From Zanthoxylum bungeanum (lineage: Eukaryota; Streptophyta; Magnoliopsida; Sapindales; Rutaceae): 64,000 bases of DNA. Below, piece by piece: positions 34,365-46,618 of this stretch (the first letter of the stretch is position 1; each line of letters starts with the position of its first letter). The notes beneath the pieces were generated by a model. The model saw nothing but the letters and a program-made list of their open reading frames with translations. It had not been told where the DNA came from and made no database searches. The position numbers and the translations under genes were made by a program. The stretch covers positions 1-64,000 of the forward strand of contig SKCR01007781.1 in assembly GCA_019454045.1 (NCBI GenBank). The letters are read 5' to 3'.

Positions 34365-35317
34365 CGGCGCACGTTGGCAAAGTCAAACTTTTCAAATTGT
34401 TGACCCGTTGACCACGGCGTATTTTAGCAAAACCGGCGCACGTTGAGCGTCGCGGCGCGCAAAGCTCCAGCGTCGCGACGCGCCGAAGACATAAATATCC
34501 CAGTTGGTGCATTTTTCTCCGGTTTTGTCCCAAATTGCCTCCAGTGCTGTCCAAACTTTATTTATCTGCAAAATAACAACAAAACATATCAAAACGTTCA
34601 TAAAACTCGAGAAATAATACAAAACATTAGGTTAAATGAGCGAGAAATAGTGATATAAATCACTCATCATTAACGACGGAAGTTCGTTTAATCGGATTAA
34701 ACGGAACCGAGCCGCGGAAAATGTTCGTAAAGATATTTGAATTTTGAATTCAAATATGTGGGGTCCATGTGTGGTAGGTATACCTACCACCCAACTACCT
34801 TGTTTTGTTTTTTGAAAAACCATTTACCAAACCTACCAAGTTTAGGGTAAAAATGAAATGGTTTTACCAAAAGTTAAAAGCAAAAAAATATCTCTACACT
34901 TGTAGAACTCTCTCTCTCTCTCCATCTATCTCTCCTCCTCTTTTCTCTCTATGGAACACGCCCAAGGGGATGCAGTTTACTGCCCAAAACCGTGAGCAGT
35001 AAGAGAGGAAGAAGCTTGATTTTATGGCAAAATCCAAGTGATAGCACACTCCTTAGAGGTATACGAAGGTGATAGGGAAACCCACCCACGAGTCGGGAAT
35101 CAAACGACGAAGATTCAAAGCTCAAAAGGTGAACCAAAACTGAAAAATAGTGTGCAGTGGACTGGTCACTGCAGTGGCGTTTTGGAGGTGAAAATCAATT
35201 TTGTTCTTCACCAAATCGTCTCAACCGATAGATGTGAGTATTCCGCTACCTCCTTTGATGTATTCACACATTATTTTCATGCTTGTTATGATCTTGGGAC
35301 CTAAATAGAAACCAACA

Positions 35318-35332
35318 ATGGCATCAAGAGCC
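35318..35332 (+). promoter_or_regulatory. Variant primer binding site of A4
   Basis: ATGGCATCAAGAGCC follows the 5' LTR. Compared with TGGTATCAGAGCC it has one substitution and one extra A. A5 has the same variant at 60750. Confidence 0.7.
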
Positions 35333-36960
35333 TAGGTTCAAGCATGAAATTTTTAGGGCTTCAAATTGGGTATTTTGTATTTGAGCATGATTTGAATAAA
35401 TTGGATGTTTGAGTATGCTTAATACATGTTGAATTGAAGATTGATTGGATCAATTTCAAGAAAATGGTTTGGAATAATTTTTCCCCAATATATCTACCTT
35501 GGCCGAAAATTAGGGTTCATATGGAATCTTTGATTTCTTCATTTTCATTCATTGGATGAGTTGTAATGATGTTGGATGATGTTAATTTGAGATTGAATTG
35601 GATTTAATTTTGAATTGAACAAAAAACCCCCATACCTTACCTTGGCCAAATGGTATATGCCCCTTTAGTCTTGGAATTTTTGATTTTTTGACATTAGATG
35701 TGTTGGAAATCATTCGGGATGTTGATTTAATGTCGATTGTGGATTAATTGGATTGAAACCGAATTGGACATGAAATGACTCCCTGGCCAAGACTTATGGA
35801 TTGATGAATGGGTTTGATTTTTCATCAAAGTATGTTGGACATGTGATGATGATAAAAGCATGATTAATTGGAAAAAATGATGTTTTGGAAATATTGATTT
35901 GGTTAATTAATCATGTAATACACTTTGGTAATTAAATTGGAAATTTGGAATTTGGTAATTTAATTATTGGGCCTTAAAATTGGATTTGGGCTTTTAAAGT
36001 TGTAATGGGCTTATTGGGCTTTGTTGTACAAAGTTGGGTTTAGGCAAATTGGATTGGATCCAATTGGGCCCAAAACCGCTTCCATAAAGCCCAAATGCAA
36101 CTTAATGAACCTTTAAAGTTTAATTGGGCCTAATGGGCCGAAATTGATTTCTAGGCTTATGGGGTTACTCCTTGATTGGGCTTTGGTTGCCGAAGCCCAT
36201 GCCTTAAAGAAATTAATTGAAAGCCCATTGGACTTGAATTAAATTGACGTTGGACGTTAATCGGGCTTTGAGACCCGTAACGATTAAATTTGGAATTCAA
36301 GTCTAAAAGGTTTATTAATAAAGTGTAATATTTAATTTGGAATTAAAATAGTGAATTAGTATTAAATACATATTAAATTTTATTTAATGTTGTAGTTTAA
36401 TTTAATTCGAGAATTCGTACTTTTAGTACTTATTCGCAAAAACGAGTTTGACTCGCGCAAAATCAATCGTTGTTTGAACATTGGATGATCACTAATTATC
36501 AGATTAATTAATTTGATTAGATTGATTGATAACATGCTTGTGTGAATACATGGTTGTGATGAATGAATAATGTATATCGGATGGATATTAGTCGGGTATG
36601 GGCAATTTTGGAAATTGTTGTAATAAATTCGATTTATTAAATTGGACCTGCGTGTTCAGCCTTATCACCTATATTCTCTTTGTATTCTCTTCTCACCTAT
36701 TCCCCTCAATGTAAATGAGGTTTCTTTAGAAGTGTAGTTTAACGGGTAGAAGTAATACAAGTGCTAGTTTGAGAGAGAAAGGGAGAGATTTGATCTAGGA
36801 TCAATGTGTTTAGTATCCATCCGCATATATTTATTTTCATATGCGCTTTATTATGTGTTTAGAATGCATGTTTAAGGGTTTATGATGATGAGACTTAACA
36901 AAGATAATAAATTGGTAGCCAATTCGCACGCGAAAAACCCTCATCAAATATCATGCATTT
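35333..36960 (+). other. A4 leader and 5' internal spacer
   Basis: Non-coding. Rich in TTGGGCC/GGCCCAA text (35940-36260) and short palindromes such as ACGT/TGG/ACGT (about 36249). The same leader occurs at 60765-62740 and, inverted, at 50262-51400. No gag N-terminus is readable. Confidence 0.7.
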
Positions 36961-36980
36961 TTCCTTCCATTGAGTGATTC

Positions 36981-37265
36981 TTACTCAAGATCCGAGACTG
37001 GCATTGGGTTGTTGCCAAAGTCAAGCCCTTTGTCCGTCGAAGATGTGTTTGAATCACGAGAGTTTTGTTCTATATTGGGGTCTTGTCCAAGTTGTGGTTT
37101 GTTGGCCAAAGTCAAGACCACTTCTTGTTCATCGACATTGATTACGAAGGTTTCCATGGTCAATGGGTCGCGCTTGACTGGGATCACTAGGTTTGTTGTG
37201 CAAAAGCCAAGGCTTAGTTGATTCAAAGGAAAAAAGGTTAGGTAATACATTGGATGTATTGGCAT
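36981..37265 (-). CDS. Antisense ORF, A4 copy (unknown protein)
   Basis: A 94-codon minus-strand frame. It reads FPLNQLSLGFCTTNLVIPVK, RDPLTMETFVINVDEQEVVL, TLANKPQLGQDPNIEQNS, NTSSTDKGLDFGN. It matches 28549-28893 with scattered substitutions and no frame change across the shared core. Same caution: coding status is unproven. Confidence 0.4.
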   Translation of the reverse strand: MPIHPMYYLTFFPLNQLSLGFCTTNLVIPVKRDPLTMETFVINVDEQEVVLTLANKPQLGQDPNIEQNSRDSNTSSTDKGLDFGNNPMPVSDLE

Positions 37266-37554
37266 ATATAAGATATATGTTTAGGATTTGGATATCCGCC
37301 TACTGGATCTAGGAATTGGATTGGATCCAATTGATCTTTGAGATCTACCTAGTTAAATATCATACAATTTGTTGGCCAAAGTCAAGATTGTGTGTTATTT
37401 AACGGGATCCTAGCCCACTAGGAAACACGGTTTCCCGAGTACTCGACAGAGGGTTAGAGGCTCGCCGAAAAATAGTGGGAGGCAAGAATTGAATTTGCAA
37501 TATTCGTTTAATTACTTTCCATACGCGCTCATTCAAATTATTCGTCATATAAAT

Positions 37555-37830
37555 TAAATGTTAGTTGGACTAATATTTAAATTGTTGTTTTAATAAGCAG
37601 TTGGACTGTATTATATTTGATTATATATAATTGGATTATAGTAATCAATATATTTGAATTAATTAATTTCAATTTACAGTTGATTTTATAATTGGATTAT
37701 AGTAATCAATGTAATTGAGGTTAATTATTTAAATTATATTTGATTGTATAGTTGGACTATAATAATCATTATAATAAATAGTACCACAAATCGTTGATTA
37801 AATAGTTGGACTATTAGAATCAAGATAAAT
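37555..37830 (+). repeat. AT-rich palindrome array, A4 interior
   Basis: TTAGT/TGG/ACTAA (37561-37573), CAGT/TGG/ACTG (37598-37608), TATAAT/TGG/ATTATA inside TTGATTA..TAATCAA (37618-37650), then ATAGT/TGG/ACTAT and AATAGT/TGG/ACTATT, each with outer TTGATT/AATCAA arms. Confidence 0.78.
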
Positions 37831-40800
37831 AAAATATTAGTGTTTAAAACATAATCCTGGGTGAAAATGTATTTAAACGACTATATTTTTTCGAATTGGG
37901 AATAATTTTAGGATGGTCCTGGAAATAAATAATAAGTTACTTTATTTGATAAAATAACCTATTATGCCTAAGCCAAGAATTAAGCAAATAATAGAGCATA
38001 ATCTTTGGAAGATTTATGTGATGATAACTTAAGTGCTTAATTCGATATACTTGTCATAAATCTATGTTTAGATTTAAGAAGTATTAAAATTGCAATAAAT
38101 AACTCTGGGAGGGTTAAAGACTATTCTCGAGGAGATAAAGTCAAACTTTGCAATTAGGTAAATGGCGCAAGGCGCACCATACTTCAATATTCTAGAAACC
38201 CAAGGCTTGGCCAAAGGCTTCTGAAATATTTGAAGGGCAAAGGCAAAATCATTATGATCTTCTGGGAAGATAAAGGACATATCCTAAAGTGACTGCCGTT
38301 CGGATATGGCAGACACGAAGGAATTAAAGAAAGGGCAAGGCTCTGACTTTAAGAATGTTTGTCAATATTATATCTATTACTAGTATTAAATTGGATTTTA
38401 AAATACTTAGTATGGTACATAAAATATATGGATTGATGTTCAGAATCTGCTGTGAGCAGGATACTGACTTCAAGCTGAGATTAATCTGCGAATCAGAAAT
38501 GGGACGAAAGTCGCTGTTTCGACCGTAGAATCCTAAGTTTAGGAACTACCTTTTGGGTATATACTTAAATTAGGAACTGTTATAATGTAACTAGTTTGAC
38601 TAGAAACATTATCTTTATATCAGTGTTTAATCCGTTGCGGATAGACCTTTATGTTCTAGAACACTAAAGTGTTTCATTATATAAAGAATGATATTAAGAT
38701 AAACACATTAGATGTGAGTAACAGAATTTATATTTTGAATATAAATAATATCTCAAATATAAAACATGACAAATAAATAGCTCAAACTGATTTGATCAGT
38801 TAAGAAACTAATGTGGCATTGTTGTCTGGGACACAATCAAACAAGACTCGTATATCCACACTTTCGAAGAGTGGGTACTAGGACTAATTTGATTCTATTC
38901 AAATAAAGTCTACGAATCTAGTTTATTGGGCAAAGTGCCTAAAACACTATTTACTTGGTAAAAGTGTTAATGCCACCGATCTGTTGGCCATATTTATAGT
39001 GAAGTAAGTGGGCCCATATCTAGCAATGCTAGATGTGAATATGAATATTTCGTGACCTTAACGGATGTGGCATCACATTATGGTTATGTGTTTCTTTTGA
39101 AGAACACAAATCGATAACTTTAGAGTTTCGACACGAAGTAGACAAACAGATCGTCTAAAGTATTAAACCGTCGCGGTAAGACCGTAATGGAAAATACTTA
39201 AGCAGTAAGTTTCAAACATACGTGAAAGAGTATAGTATTCTTTCAATAAGGACTCCTCCCGAGACATGTCAGTTTGACTGTGTGTCCGTACGGAGAAACC
39301 GAATTTTGTTAGACATGATAAGGCTAATCATGAGTCGCTCTGAGCTACCATTTCCTTCAACGGATATGCATTAACAATGAAAGAACTTATTTTGAATAAG
39401 GTTCTATAATAATCTGTTTGACAGATATCATATTAGATATGATAGGAAAGAAACCGGGTTTCTCATTCCTGATGATTTAGGTATGCTAGGCATATGTTTG
39501 GATAATACCAAACTAAAACCCAAATAGGATAAGTGCCAATTGTAGGTCATCCTAGGGATACCATAAATATAGTACTTATACATCTCACGAGAGAACAATG
39601 TTATTGTTGCACACCATGCGGTTTTCCTAAGAGGAATACCGATATGCAGTGGTAAGTGAGAGAATGGTATAACTCGATGAAAATCAGAGTAATACTGTTC
39701 AAGGCACCAAATCTTAATGGAACACAAATAGTTCATCAAGGATGAAACTATTACCATTAATCTTCGAATACACAAGAACCGCGTAGATCGGAGAGAATCA
39801 GAAAACAACCTGGGGTATGGGTTTCTGATCTCACCTCATAAAGATGTCAATCTTGTTGAGGTAGACCAACCGACTACGTTTGAGGAAGTGATACAAGGTA
39901 TCGACTCCCTTTTATGGCAAAGTGCCATGAGTCCGAAGTGGATTTCATGTATACCAACTATGTTTAGACACTAGTTGATGTACCATAAGGCATTGTGCCT
40001 ATTGGTACTTAAAAGTCTTCAAGGAAGACATACATGGATGGCAACATACCAACGTACAAAGCTAGGTTTTTAGGGAAAAGGTATCGTTATCAATATTGTG
40101 TTGATTACGGTTCAACCTTTTACATGTTGCCACGGTAAATCCATTTGGATAATGCTTGCTGAATTGTACATTTATGAAATGTGTCAGTTAAAGATCAAAA
40201 TCTCTTTCCTTAAACGGAAACCTTTTGGAGGATGTTTATAACATCTTAACGATTTTGTTGTACCTAAACCAGCAAACTAGGTTTGCGGGTTGTTCGATCA
40301 ATGTTTGGATTGAAACAAGCATAAGGTTCTTGGAGCTGACGTTTTGATGTAATCATAATGGTTTATGATTTAATTCAAAACGAAAATAATTCTTGTGTAT
40401 ATAAGGAGGTTAGTGGGAGCGCACTGACAATGAATGTCCTGTATAAAATAATGATAATATATGTCATTTCTTGGAAATGTTATTACCATAAAACGATCGG
40501 TGAAAGCTTGGCTTTCGAGATAATTCTCCAAAGAATTCTTAGGAGTAACAACCTTTATTCTATGAATAAAGATCTATTGGGATAAATTTAAAGTTGTTAA
40601 CACTCTCTGACAAATTGTACATTTAAAATGTACGTGACCTGGTGTCTCATACGCTTTGAGCATATGGAGTCACAATCAGACCAATCCGAGTGATAGTCAC
40701 TGGATTGAAGTTAAGAACATCCGTTAGTATCTTAGAGAACTAATGATGCTATCTTATTCTGTGGAGATGGAGAACTTGAAGTGACTAGAATCGCTGTAGC

Positions 40801-41013
40801 AAGTTTCCAAACCGATAAAGACGACTATAAGTCGCAAACGGTACTACAAAGTTTGAATACCCGAACAGTGAGCTAGAAATCTTCCAAGCAAGATATTGTT
40901 ACCATATAAACAACAAATACGGATTATTGCTGCAGCTGAGGCAGCAATAGAAGCCATTGGGTCGATAATAAATCTAATTAGATTAGATATAGTTCTGTTA
41001 GCGGCTGAGCTAG

Positions 41014-42944
41014 TGATGAGTGGTATTTATACCACTATTTCTCACTCATTTGACCTAATGTTTTGTATTGCTTCTCGAGATTTATGAACGTTTTGATGTG
41101 TTTTGTTGTTATTTTGCAGATAAATAAAGTTTGGACAGCACTGGAGGCAATTTGGGGCAAAACCGGACAAAAATGCGTCAACAGGAATATTTTTGTCTTC
41201 TGAGCGTCGCGACGCTGGACCTTTGCGCGCCGCGACGCCCAACATGCGCCGGTTTTGCTAAAGTGCGTCGGGGTCAACGGGTCAGAATCTGAAAAGTTGA
41301 CTTTGCTAACGTGCACCGTGCCACGTGTCACCATCACAGAAGACTTGCTAACTTGCGCTGCCATGTGTCATCATCTCAACGGTGCCGACAATCATGATCT
41401 TTGCTATCTTGCGCCAGGACACGTGTCAACATCTCAACGGCCTTGCTAAAATACGCCCATGCCACGTGTCACGATCTGACGCTGCCGATAATCTCACCTC
41501 AGAATGACGTAAGCAATGACGTCATGAACAGTGCCACGTCATCGGATAAGATCTGAGCCAACAAATCAGCAAGTGACACGTGTCACTGTAGCTGGCGTCG
41601 CGACGCGGAACCCTTTAGCGTCGCAACTCCCAGACCCTATCGACGCCTATAAATTGAGCTCGAGATTTCAGAATTCAGTGTACCTTCCTCTCTCTTCAAT
41701 TCATTCTAAATAGAGAGTTTCTCTCTCTAAAACTCTTTAGTTTTTAGTTTTTTTTTAGTTTTGTAAATAATTTTAATTACGTTTTGTAATAATATTAATT
41801 TAATTTTTACTTTTTACTTTCTTTTACAGTTTTTACTATTTACTATTTACTTTTTACAGTTTTTACTATTTATCATGATGAGATAATTTCTGGTGAAAGG
41901 TAATTCTTTTACTATTACTACTTAGATTATTCTCCCATAATTTAATATATTCAATGTTTTTAATTGGACTTAATGAGGATACCGCCAGATTGGTCGGTTG
42001 GTTAATTTAATTCCGCCTATATGGCTGGTTGTTTTCATTCCGCCTTTATGGCTGGTTGGAAATGTTTTACAAAGCTTAATTATATTATGGGAGAAATCTA
42101 ATTAGTATTTAGTAGAAGTTAATTCTTTTTACCTTAGCAATTTTATTTTATTTTATTTTTCAGCTTTCGCTTTATGTCTTTTACTTTTAAGCTTTTACTA
42201 GCCTTAGTTATGTGTTAGTTATTTAGGGGTTGTGATAACTTTTACTATCACTGATTTATAAGGGTTAGATTATAGTTTGGGTAATTTAAAGATTTATTTA
42301 TTGAGTCTTAACCTTAAAGCCTTTTTATTAACTGGCCATTAATAAAATTGATTAGGTAAACTTAAAATGAACTAGACATAGGGATTTTAAGTTTAAGACC
42401 TAGACTCAATAGCCCACGATCTTCCTTGAGGATAGATAACCCTTTAATAGATTTCCTTACATGATAGGAATATACCTGTCGGGCGGGGGTAGCCATAATT
42501 GGAACTTAAACTTAATGAATCTAGGTAATTTGGTTGACATAGACATATGGTTCAATTGGATTATACTAGGTATTTGTGTCTGACCATCGATAGAGGCTTA
42601 CACATAATTTAGTGTTCCAGGTTAATAGATCAATATATTTCCAACTTTAAGATAACCACTTCATCTTTAAAATGATATTAAAAGAAATCACAACCTTAGA
42701 TCTTTGTGTCTTTTATTTTCCTTAGTATTTTCTTTTATCTTTTTATTTATTTCTTTAGAAAATCTACAATCAACCAAACCAATCAATCAATCAATTCTAT
42801 TCTCCCTTTTAATTAGATATTTGTAAATAAATAGATTCAATAATTAATAACAACAGTAGGAATTAAGTCCTCGTGGGATCGATATTTTTATACTACTTGA
42901 ACGATACGTACGCTTGCGTTATACGTGTGGTTTTACGTCGGTCA
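41014..42944 (+). repeat. Gypsy solo LTR inside the A4 RNase H relic
   Basis: 1931 bases, starts TGATGAGTGGTATTTATACC, ends TTTTACGTCGGTCA. Duplication GCTAG (41009-41013) / GTTAG (42945-42949), one mismatch; the empty site is visible in A1 and A2 (GAGCTAGGCGTCAGC). It is the same family as 32684-34669 in opposite orientation. Confidence 0.85.
41319..41655 (+). promoter_or_regulatory. LTR promoter: G-box array and TATA box (sister copy)
   Basis: TGCCACGTGTCA (41319), a CATGTG variant (41359), ACACGTGTCA (41419), TGCCACGTGTCA (41460), GCCACGTCATC (41533), GACACGTGTCAC (about 41575), then CTATAAAT at about 41648. The arrangement mirrors 34031-34364. Confidence 0.6.
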
Positions 42945-43182
42945 GTTAGGCGTCAGCACATGCTAAAGAATTAATGGTCTCATCAACGATCCAGATATAT
43001 ACTTCGATATTCATCTGATTCGTTCAGATCATACATCATGGCGATGTGATGATCGTATAAATCACATCAGACGATAATCATGTAAATCCGCTGACGAAAA
43101 CCTTTTCTCAGCAATTTGAGCCAACCGTACATAGTTCGGGTGTTAGGCACTCGAGTGACTGGCTATAGGCCAAGTGGGAGAT

Positions 43183-45222
43183 TGTTGGACAATTATGACC
43201 CATAGCGTACTATTTGTACATATCATGGGGTTGTTGTACAAATTAACTATGTGACAAAGGAGATTGCTCTCTTATCATTTGTGATTAGATCACCTTAGAT
43301 GTATAAATGATGATAGGTCTCTATGATTTGTTCCTGGACGGATAATGATATGAGACAATATCAGTCCACATAGGATAAATCATTAAATATCCATAGTCAG
43401 AGTATTATCGAGATTGGACATCGATAAATACATAAAAGACTAGTATTGCACTTGTGCACGTTGTGAGGGCACAACAGCATAGTTCTCATATATTTGGGTA
43501 TTGATACTCATGCAAGTGTAATAGGAGGTTATGTTTCACCGATGGTACGGGAAACAGCTTCGCTCTGGATAGACCCCCTCAGAATCCCATTGGTAGTATG
43601 ACTGTGTGTCTATGGGAGTCCGAAATCAGGGTAAGTGTATTTGGTCTTAACCTGAAACTTGCACCGCTAATACTTACGACAATCAATATACTTTGGTTGA
43701 GGTCGTCCAAGGCTTTAACCGGTTCTGTGTACGCCAATACTGGGTATATTGAGAATCGTAGAGTATTGGGTGTGATGTCAAGACGGAAGTATCACTCTAG
43801 TCATAGTGGAGATGATGTCACGTAGGATACGTTATTAGTGCTCTTAAGTGTTGCGCGACCATCGGGATATTATGACTAGGTCATGTATATCCGATTATAG
43901 AGACTAGTTACCAGACATCCGACATGTGTTTCGTACGGGGCAGACACAACTCCAGCCCCAGGCCTATCACATGACCATCTGATACTAGATCGATATGCAC
44001 TATACGATGTATACTACGGCTGATACAGATCCTTCATTCCTGTAACGATATTTCCGGAGAATTGGGTAGGCATGGTGCTTTGCTAGAAGCCAACCTTGTC
44101 TTGTGAATCGGTAAAACGTAGTACTTGGTACTTACGTGTTCGGATAGTCCCACGACCGTATTTACTGCCAACATATCCGGGGATCTCATGGGTCGCTTCC
44201 CAATGATTCACTGATGATGTATGACTCGTACTTTAATTAATCTGGGATTAATTCGATGAGAGAGAAAATTAATATAGGATTAATTACGGAGATATTTTAT
44301 CTGGGATAAAATATCGTCTAAAGAGAGAGAACGCGATTAATTTGGAATTAATCGGTAAAATAAATTTAATAGTTAAATTGGATTTTTCTATTTAATTTAT
44401 TCGAATGGGCTAAAATCAATATATCGGATATATTAATATTAATTGGATTTCATTACGAAATTAAAGTCGGACTTTAATGCGAACGAACGAATTAATTTAG
44501 AATTAATTCGTAAACGACGTTCGTAATATATTTGCGAGGCATCGATATTTAATTAAATTAGATTTAATTATTTAACGACGAAAGTTCGTTTAATCGGATT
44601 AAACGGAACCGAGCCACGGAAAATGTTCGTAAAGATATTTGAATTTTGAATTCAAATATGTGGGGTCCATGTGTGGTAGGTGTACCTACCACCCAACTAC
44701 CTTGTTTTGTTTTTGGAAAAACCATTTACCAAACCTACCAAGTTTAGGGTAAAAGTGTAATGGTTTTACCAAAAGTTAAAAGCAAAAAAATATCTCTACA
44801 CTTGTAGAACTCTCTCTCTCTCTCTCCATCTATCTCTCCTCCTCTTTTCTCTCTATGGAACACGCCCAAGGGGCTGCAGTTTACTGCCCAAAACTTTGAG
44901 CAGTAAGAGAGGAAGAAGCTTGATTTTATGGCAAAATCCAAGTGCTAGCACACTCCTTAGAGGTATACGAAGGTGATAGGGAAACCCACCCATGAGCCGG
45001 GAATCAAACGACGAAGATTCGAAGCTCAAAAGGTGAACCAAAACTGAAAAACAGTGTGCAGTGGACTGGTCACTGCAGTGGCGTTTTGGAGGTGAAAATC
45101 AATTTTTTTTCTTCACCAAATCGTCTCAACCGATCGATGTGAGTATTCTGCTACCTCATTTGATGTATTCACACATTATTTTCATGCTTGTTATGATCTT
45201 GGGACCTAAATAGAAACCAACA
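43183..45222 (+). repeat. 3' LTR of A4
   Basis: 2040 bases, TGTTGGACAA...GAAACCAACA, followed by the TTATG duplication. Uninterrupted, so it shows the empty site of the solo LTR in the 5' LTR. Has a CT run at 44811-44826. Confidence 0.9.
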
Positions 45223-45597
45223 TTATGCTCTTTTAACTGCCACACATCTTTTGAATAAGATTCCTTCTAAAGTTGTTCCTACGACTCCGTATGAGATATA
45301 GACCAGTAGGAAACCAAATCTTAGTTATATTAAGGTTTTGGGTTGTCATGTATACATCAGGATGGCTCAGTATAACAAGCTTTTGCCTCGAGGGCAAAGG
45401 TTTAGGTTTGTTGGACATCATTCAAATACGAAAGGATATTTGTTCTATGATATCGAACATCGAAATGAGTTGGTAGCTCGCTTCGCAAAATTTCTAAAGG
45501 TAGAATTTTTGTCAGAAGGTGGTGATCATAGACAAGTTGAACTTGATAAAGTACAACCTGAGACCAATGAACAAACGGAGGAACCTGAAGTTCAATA
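45223..45597 (+). pseudogene. Copia integrase, 3' part, and linker (element B)
   Basis: Continues the integrase frame: YALLTATHLLNKIPSKVV, PTTPYE, then a stop, SRKPNLSYIKVLGCHVYI, RFRFVGHHSNTKGYLFYD, then an acidic linker (DKVQPETNEQTEEPEVQ) before a stop at 45595. This is the normal end of the copia integrase core and the spacer leading to RT. The longest open piece is 45338-45598 (86 codons). Confidence 0.82.
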
Positions 45598-46618
45598 AGA
45601 TGAAGAACCTTCAACATACATACTTCGTAGGTCCCAAAGGGTATCTGGACCTCCTAAACACTTGTATTTGATACAAGAAAATAGTTTCGATGTTCTCTTA
45701 GTTGAAGAGACTGACTCTTTTACCTATAGAGAATCGATGTTAGACATCGACTCCGTAAAGTGGACGCCATGAAATCCGAGTTAGACTCAATACATGAGAA
45801 TCAAGTTTGGGACTTGGTTCTGCTTCTTGATATAATTTTTCCTATCGATTGTAAATGGATTTACAAAAGGAAGCACGGGCATGATGGAAAGATTGAAACT
45901 TTCAAGGCCCGACTAATAGCTAAAGGTTACTCGCAGCGACCTGGTGTCAACTACGATTAAACTTTTTCACCAGTTGCGATGCTAAAGTGTATAAGGATTT
46001 TATTTTCTATTGATGCTTACCATGATTATGAGATTTGGCAAATGGATGTCAAAATGACTTTTTAAATGGATTTCTTGATGAAGAAATCTATATGGAACAG
46101 CCGGAGGGTTTTGCATCAAGCGAGAACTCGGGCATGGTATATAAGCTTAAGAAGTCAATTTATAAACTTAAATAGGCTTCACGAAGTTGGTATCTTCGAT
46201 TCGACGAGATAACCAAATTATCTGGTTTTCTCAAGAATTCGGAAGAATCATGTGTATATAAAAAAGCCAATGGGAGTATGGTGGTATTTTTAATTTTCTA
46301 TGTTGACGACATCCTGATCATTGGGAATAATATTGGGATGATGCAAGGTGTCAAATCTTACCTCTGTAAGAATTTCTCTGTGAAGGACTGAGTGAAGCTT
46401 CTTATGTCTTAGACATAAAACTCTATAGAGGTAGAGAAAAGAAGCTTATTGGGTTATCCCAATCAACGTACATAGATAAGATATTAGAACGATATAATTT
46501 TGGTAACTGTAAGACAACAAACATATTGTTCAGACATGACTTACATCTTTCAAAGAATATGTGTCCACAAATAGAAGATGATTAGATTAGAATTTATAAT
46601 CATTCTTATGCTTCGTGT
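45598..46618 (+). pseudogene. Copia reverse transcriptase, frame-broken (element B)
   Basis: After LRRSQRVSGPPKHLYL the RT begins at 45760: MDAMKSELDSIHENQVWDLV, PIDCKWIYKRK, DGKIETFKARLIAKGY, then a stop and TFSPVAMLK. Further on come DYEIWQMDVK (one base lost after it), FLNGFLDEEIYMEQPEGFAS, ASRSWYLRFDE, ESCVYKKANGS and FYVDDILIIGN. The YVDD catalytic box is intact at 46299-46310. Frameshifts after VKD (about 46390) leave 46390-46618 only partly readable. This is better preserved than family A pol. Confidence 0.88.

Larger units (their letters stand above)
32684..34669 (-). repeat. Gypsy solo LTR inside the A4 5' LTR
   Basis: 1986 bases, TG/CA ends, perfect TTAAC duplication (32679-32683 and 34670-34674). 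The empty site is seen in the A4 3' LTR (44570-44580). In element sense (minus) it starts TGATGAGTGATTTATATCAC and ends ACGCCGGTCA. Its 3' end (GGGATCGATATTTTTATACT, then ACTTGAACGATACGT) and its TGATRAGTG start resemble the gag-only Athila-type LTR, so an Athila/Tat relative is likely. It holds a promoter-like G-box array and a 27-base tandem repeat. Confidence 0.85.
31290..35317 (+). repeat. 5' LTR of A4, split by a solo LTR
   Basis: TGTTGGACAA...GAAACCAACA, interrupted at 32684-34669. It has a palindrome absent from A1, A2 and A5 (about 32465-32515, arms AATAAATT..AATAG with CTATT..AATTTATT around AAATTGGATTT), shared with the minus-strand element at 52090-52160. Confidence 0.88.
37831..43182 (+). 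pseudogene. A4 decayed gag tail, integrase, RT and RNase H
   Basis: Collinear with A2. Gag-tail relic 38160-38350; integrase relic about 39046-39420 (GYVFLL, TPP, NRILLDM, MSRSELP); RT relic about 39780-40500, with the YVDD site reading YKIMII near 40440 as in A2; RNase H relic 40905-41013 (AAAEAAIEAI), interrupted by a solo LTR and resumed at 42945-43140 (SDDNHVNPLTK-like). The purine tract AAGTGGGAGAT ends at 43182. No domain is open throughout. Confidence 0.82.
31290..45222 (+). mobile_element. Complete family A element A4 (non-autonomous copia), 13.9 kb with nested LTRs
   Basis: Flanked by perfect TTATG duplications (31285-31289 and 45223-45227) inside the integrase of element B. 5' LTR 31290-35317, primer site 35318, 3' LTR 43183-45222. 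Two gypsy solo LTRs (1986 and 1931 bases) are inserted; without them and their duplications it is about 10.0 kb, with LTRs of about 2037 and 2040 bases. The first about 225 aligned LTR bases show ten differences by eye (about 4%). The interior has no intact ORF, so movement must have used other elements' proteins. Confidence 0.9.

Noticed and set aside
34127..34658. Several overlapping ORFs rich in Arg, Cys and His
   Set aside because: GC-rich G-box and GCGTCGCGACGC repeats in an LTR promoter give open frames on both strands; the sister LTR does not keep them in full.
35318..35332. Translation start at the ATG of the A4 primer site
   Set aside because: The frame stops after a few codons; the ATG is part of the primer site.
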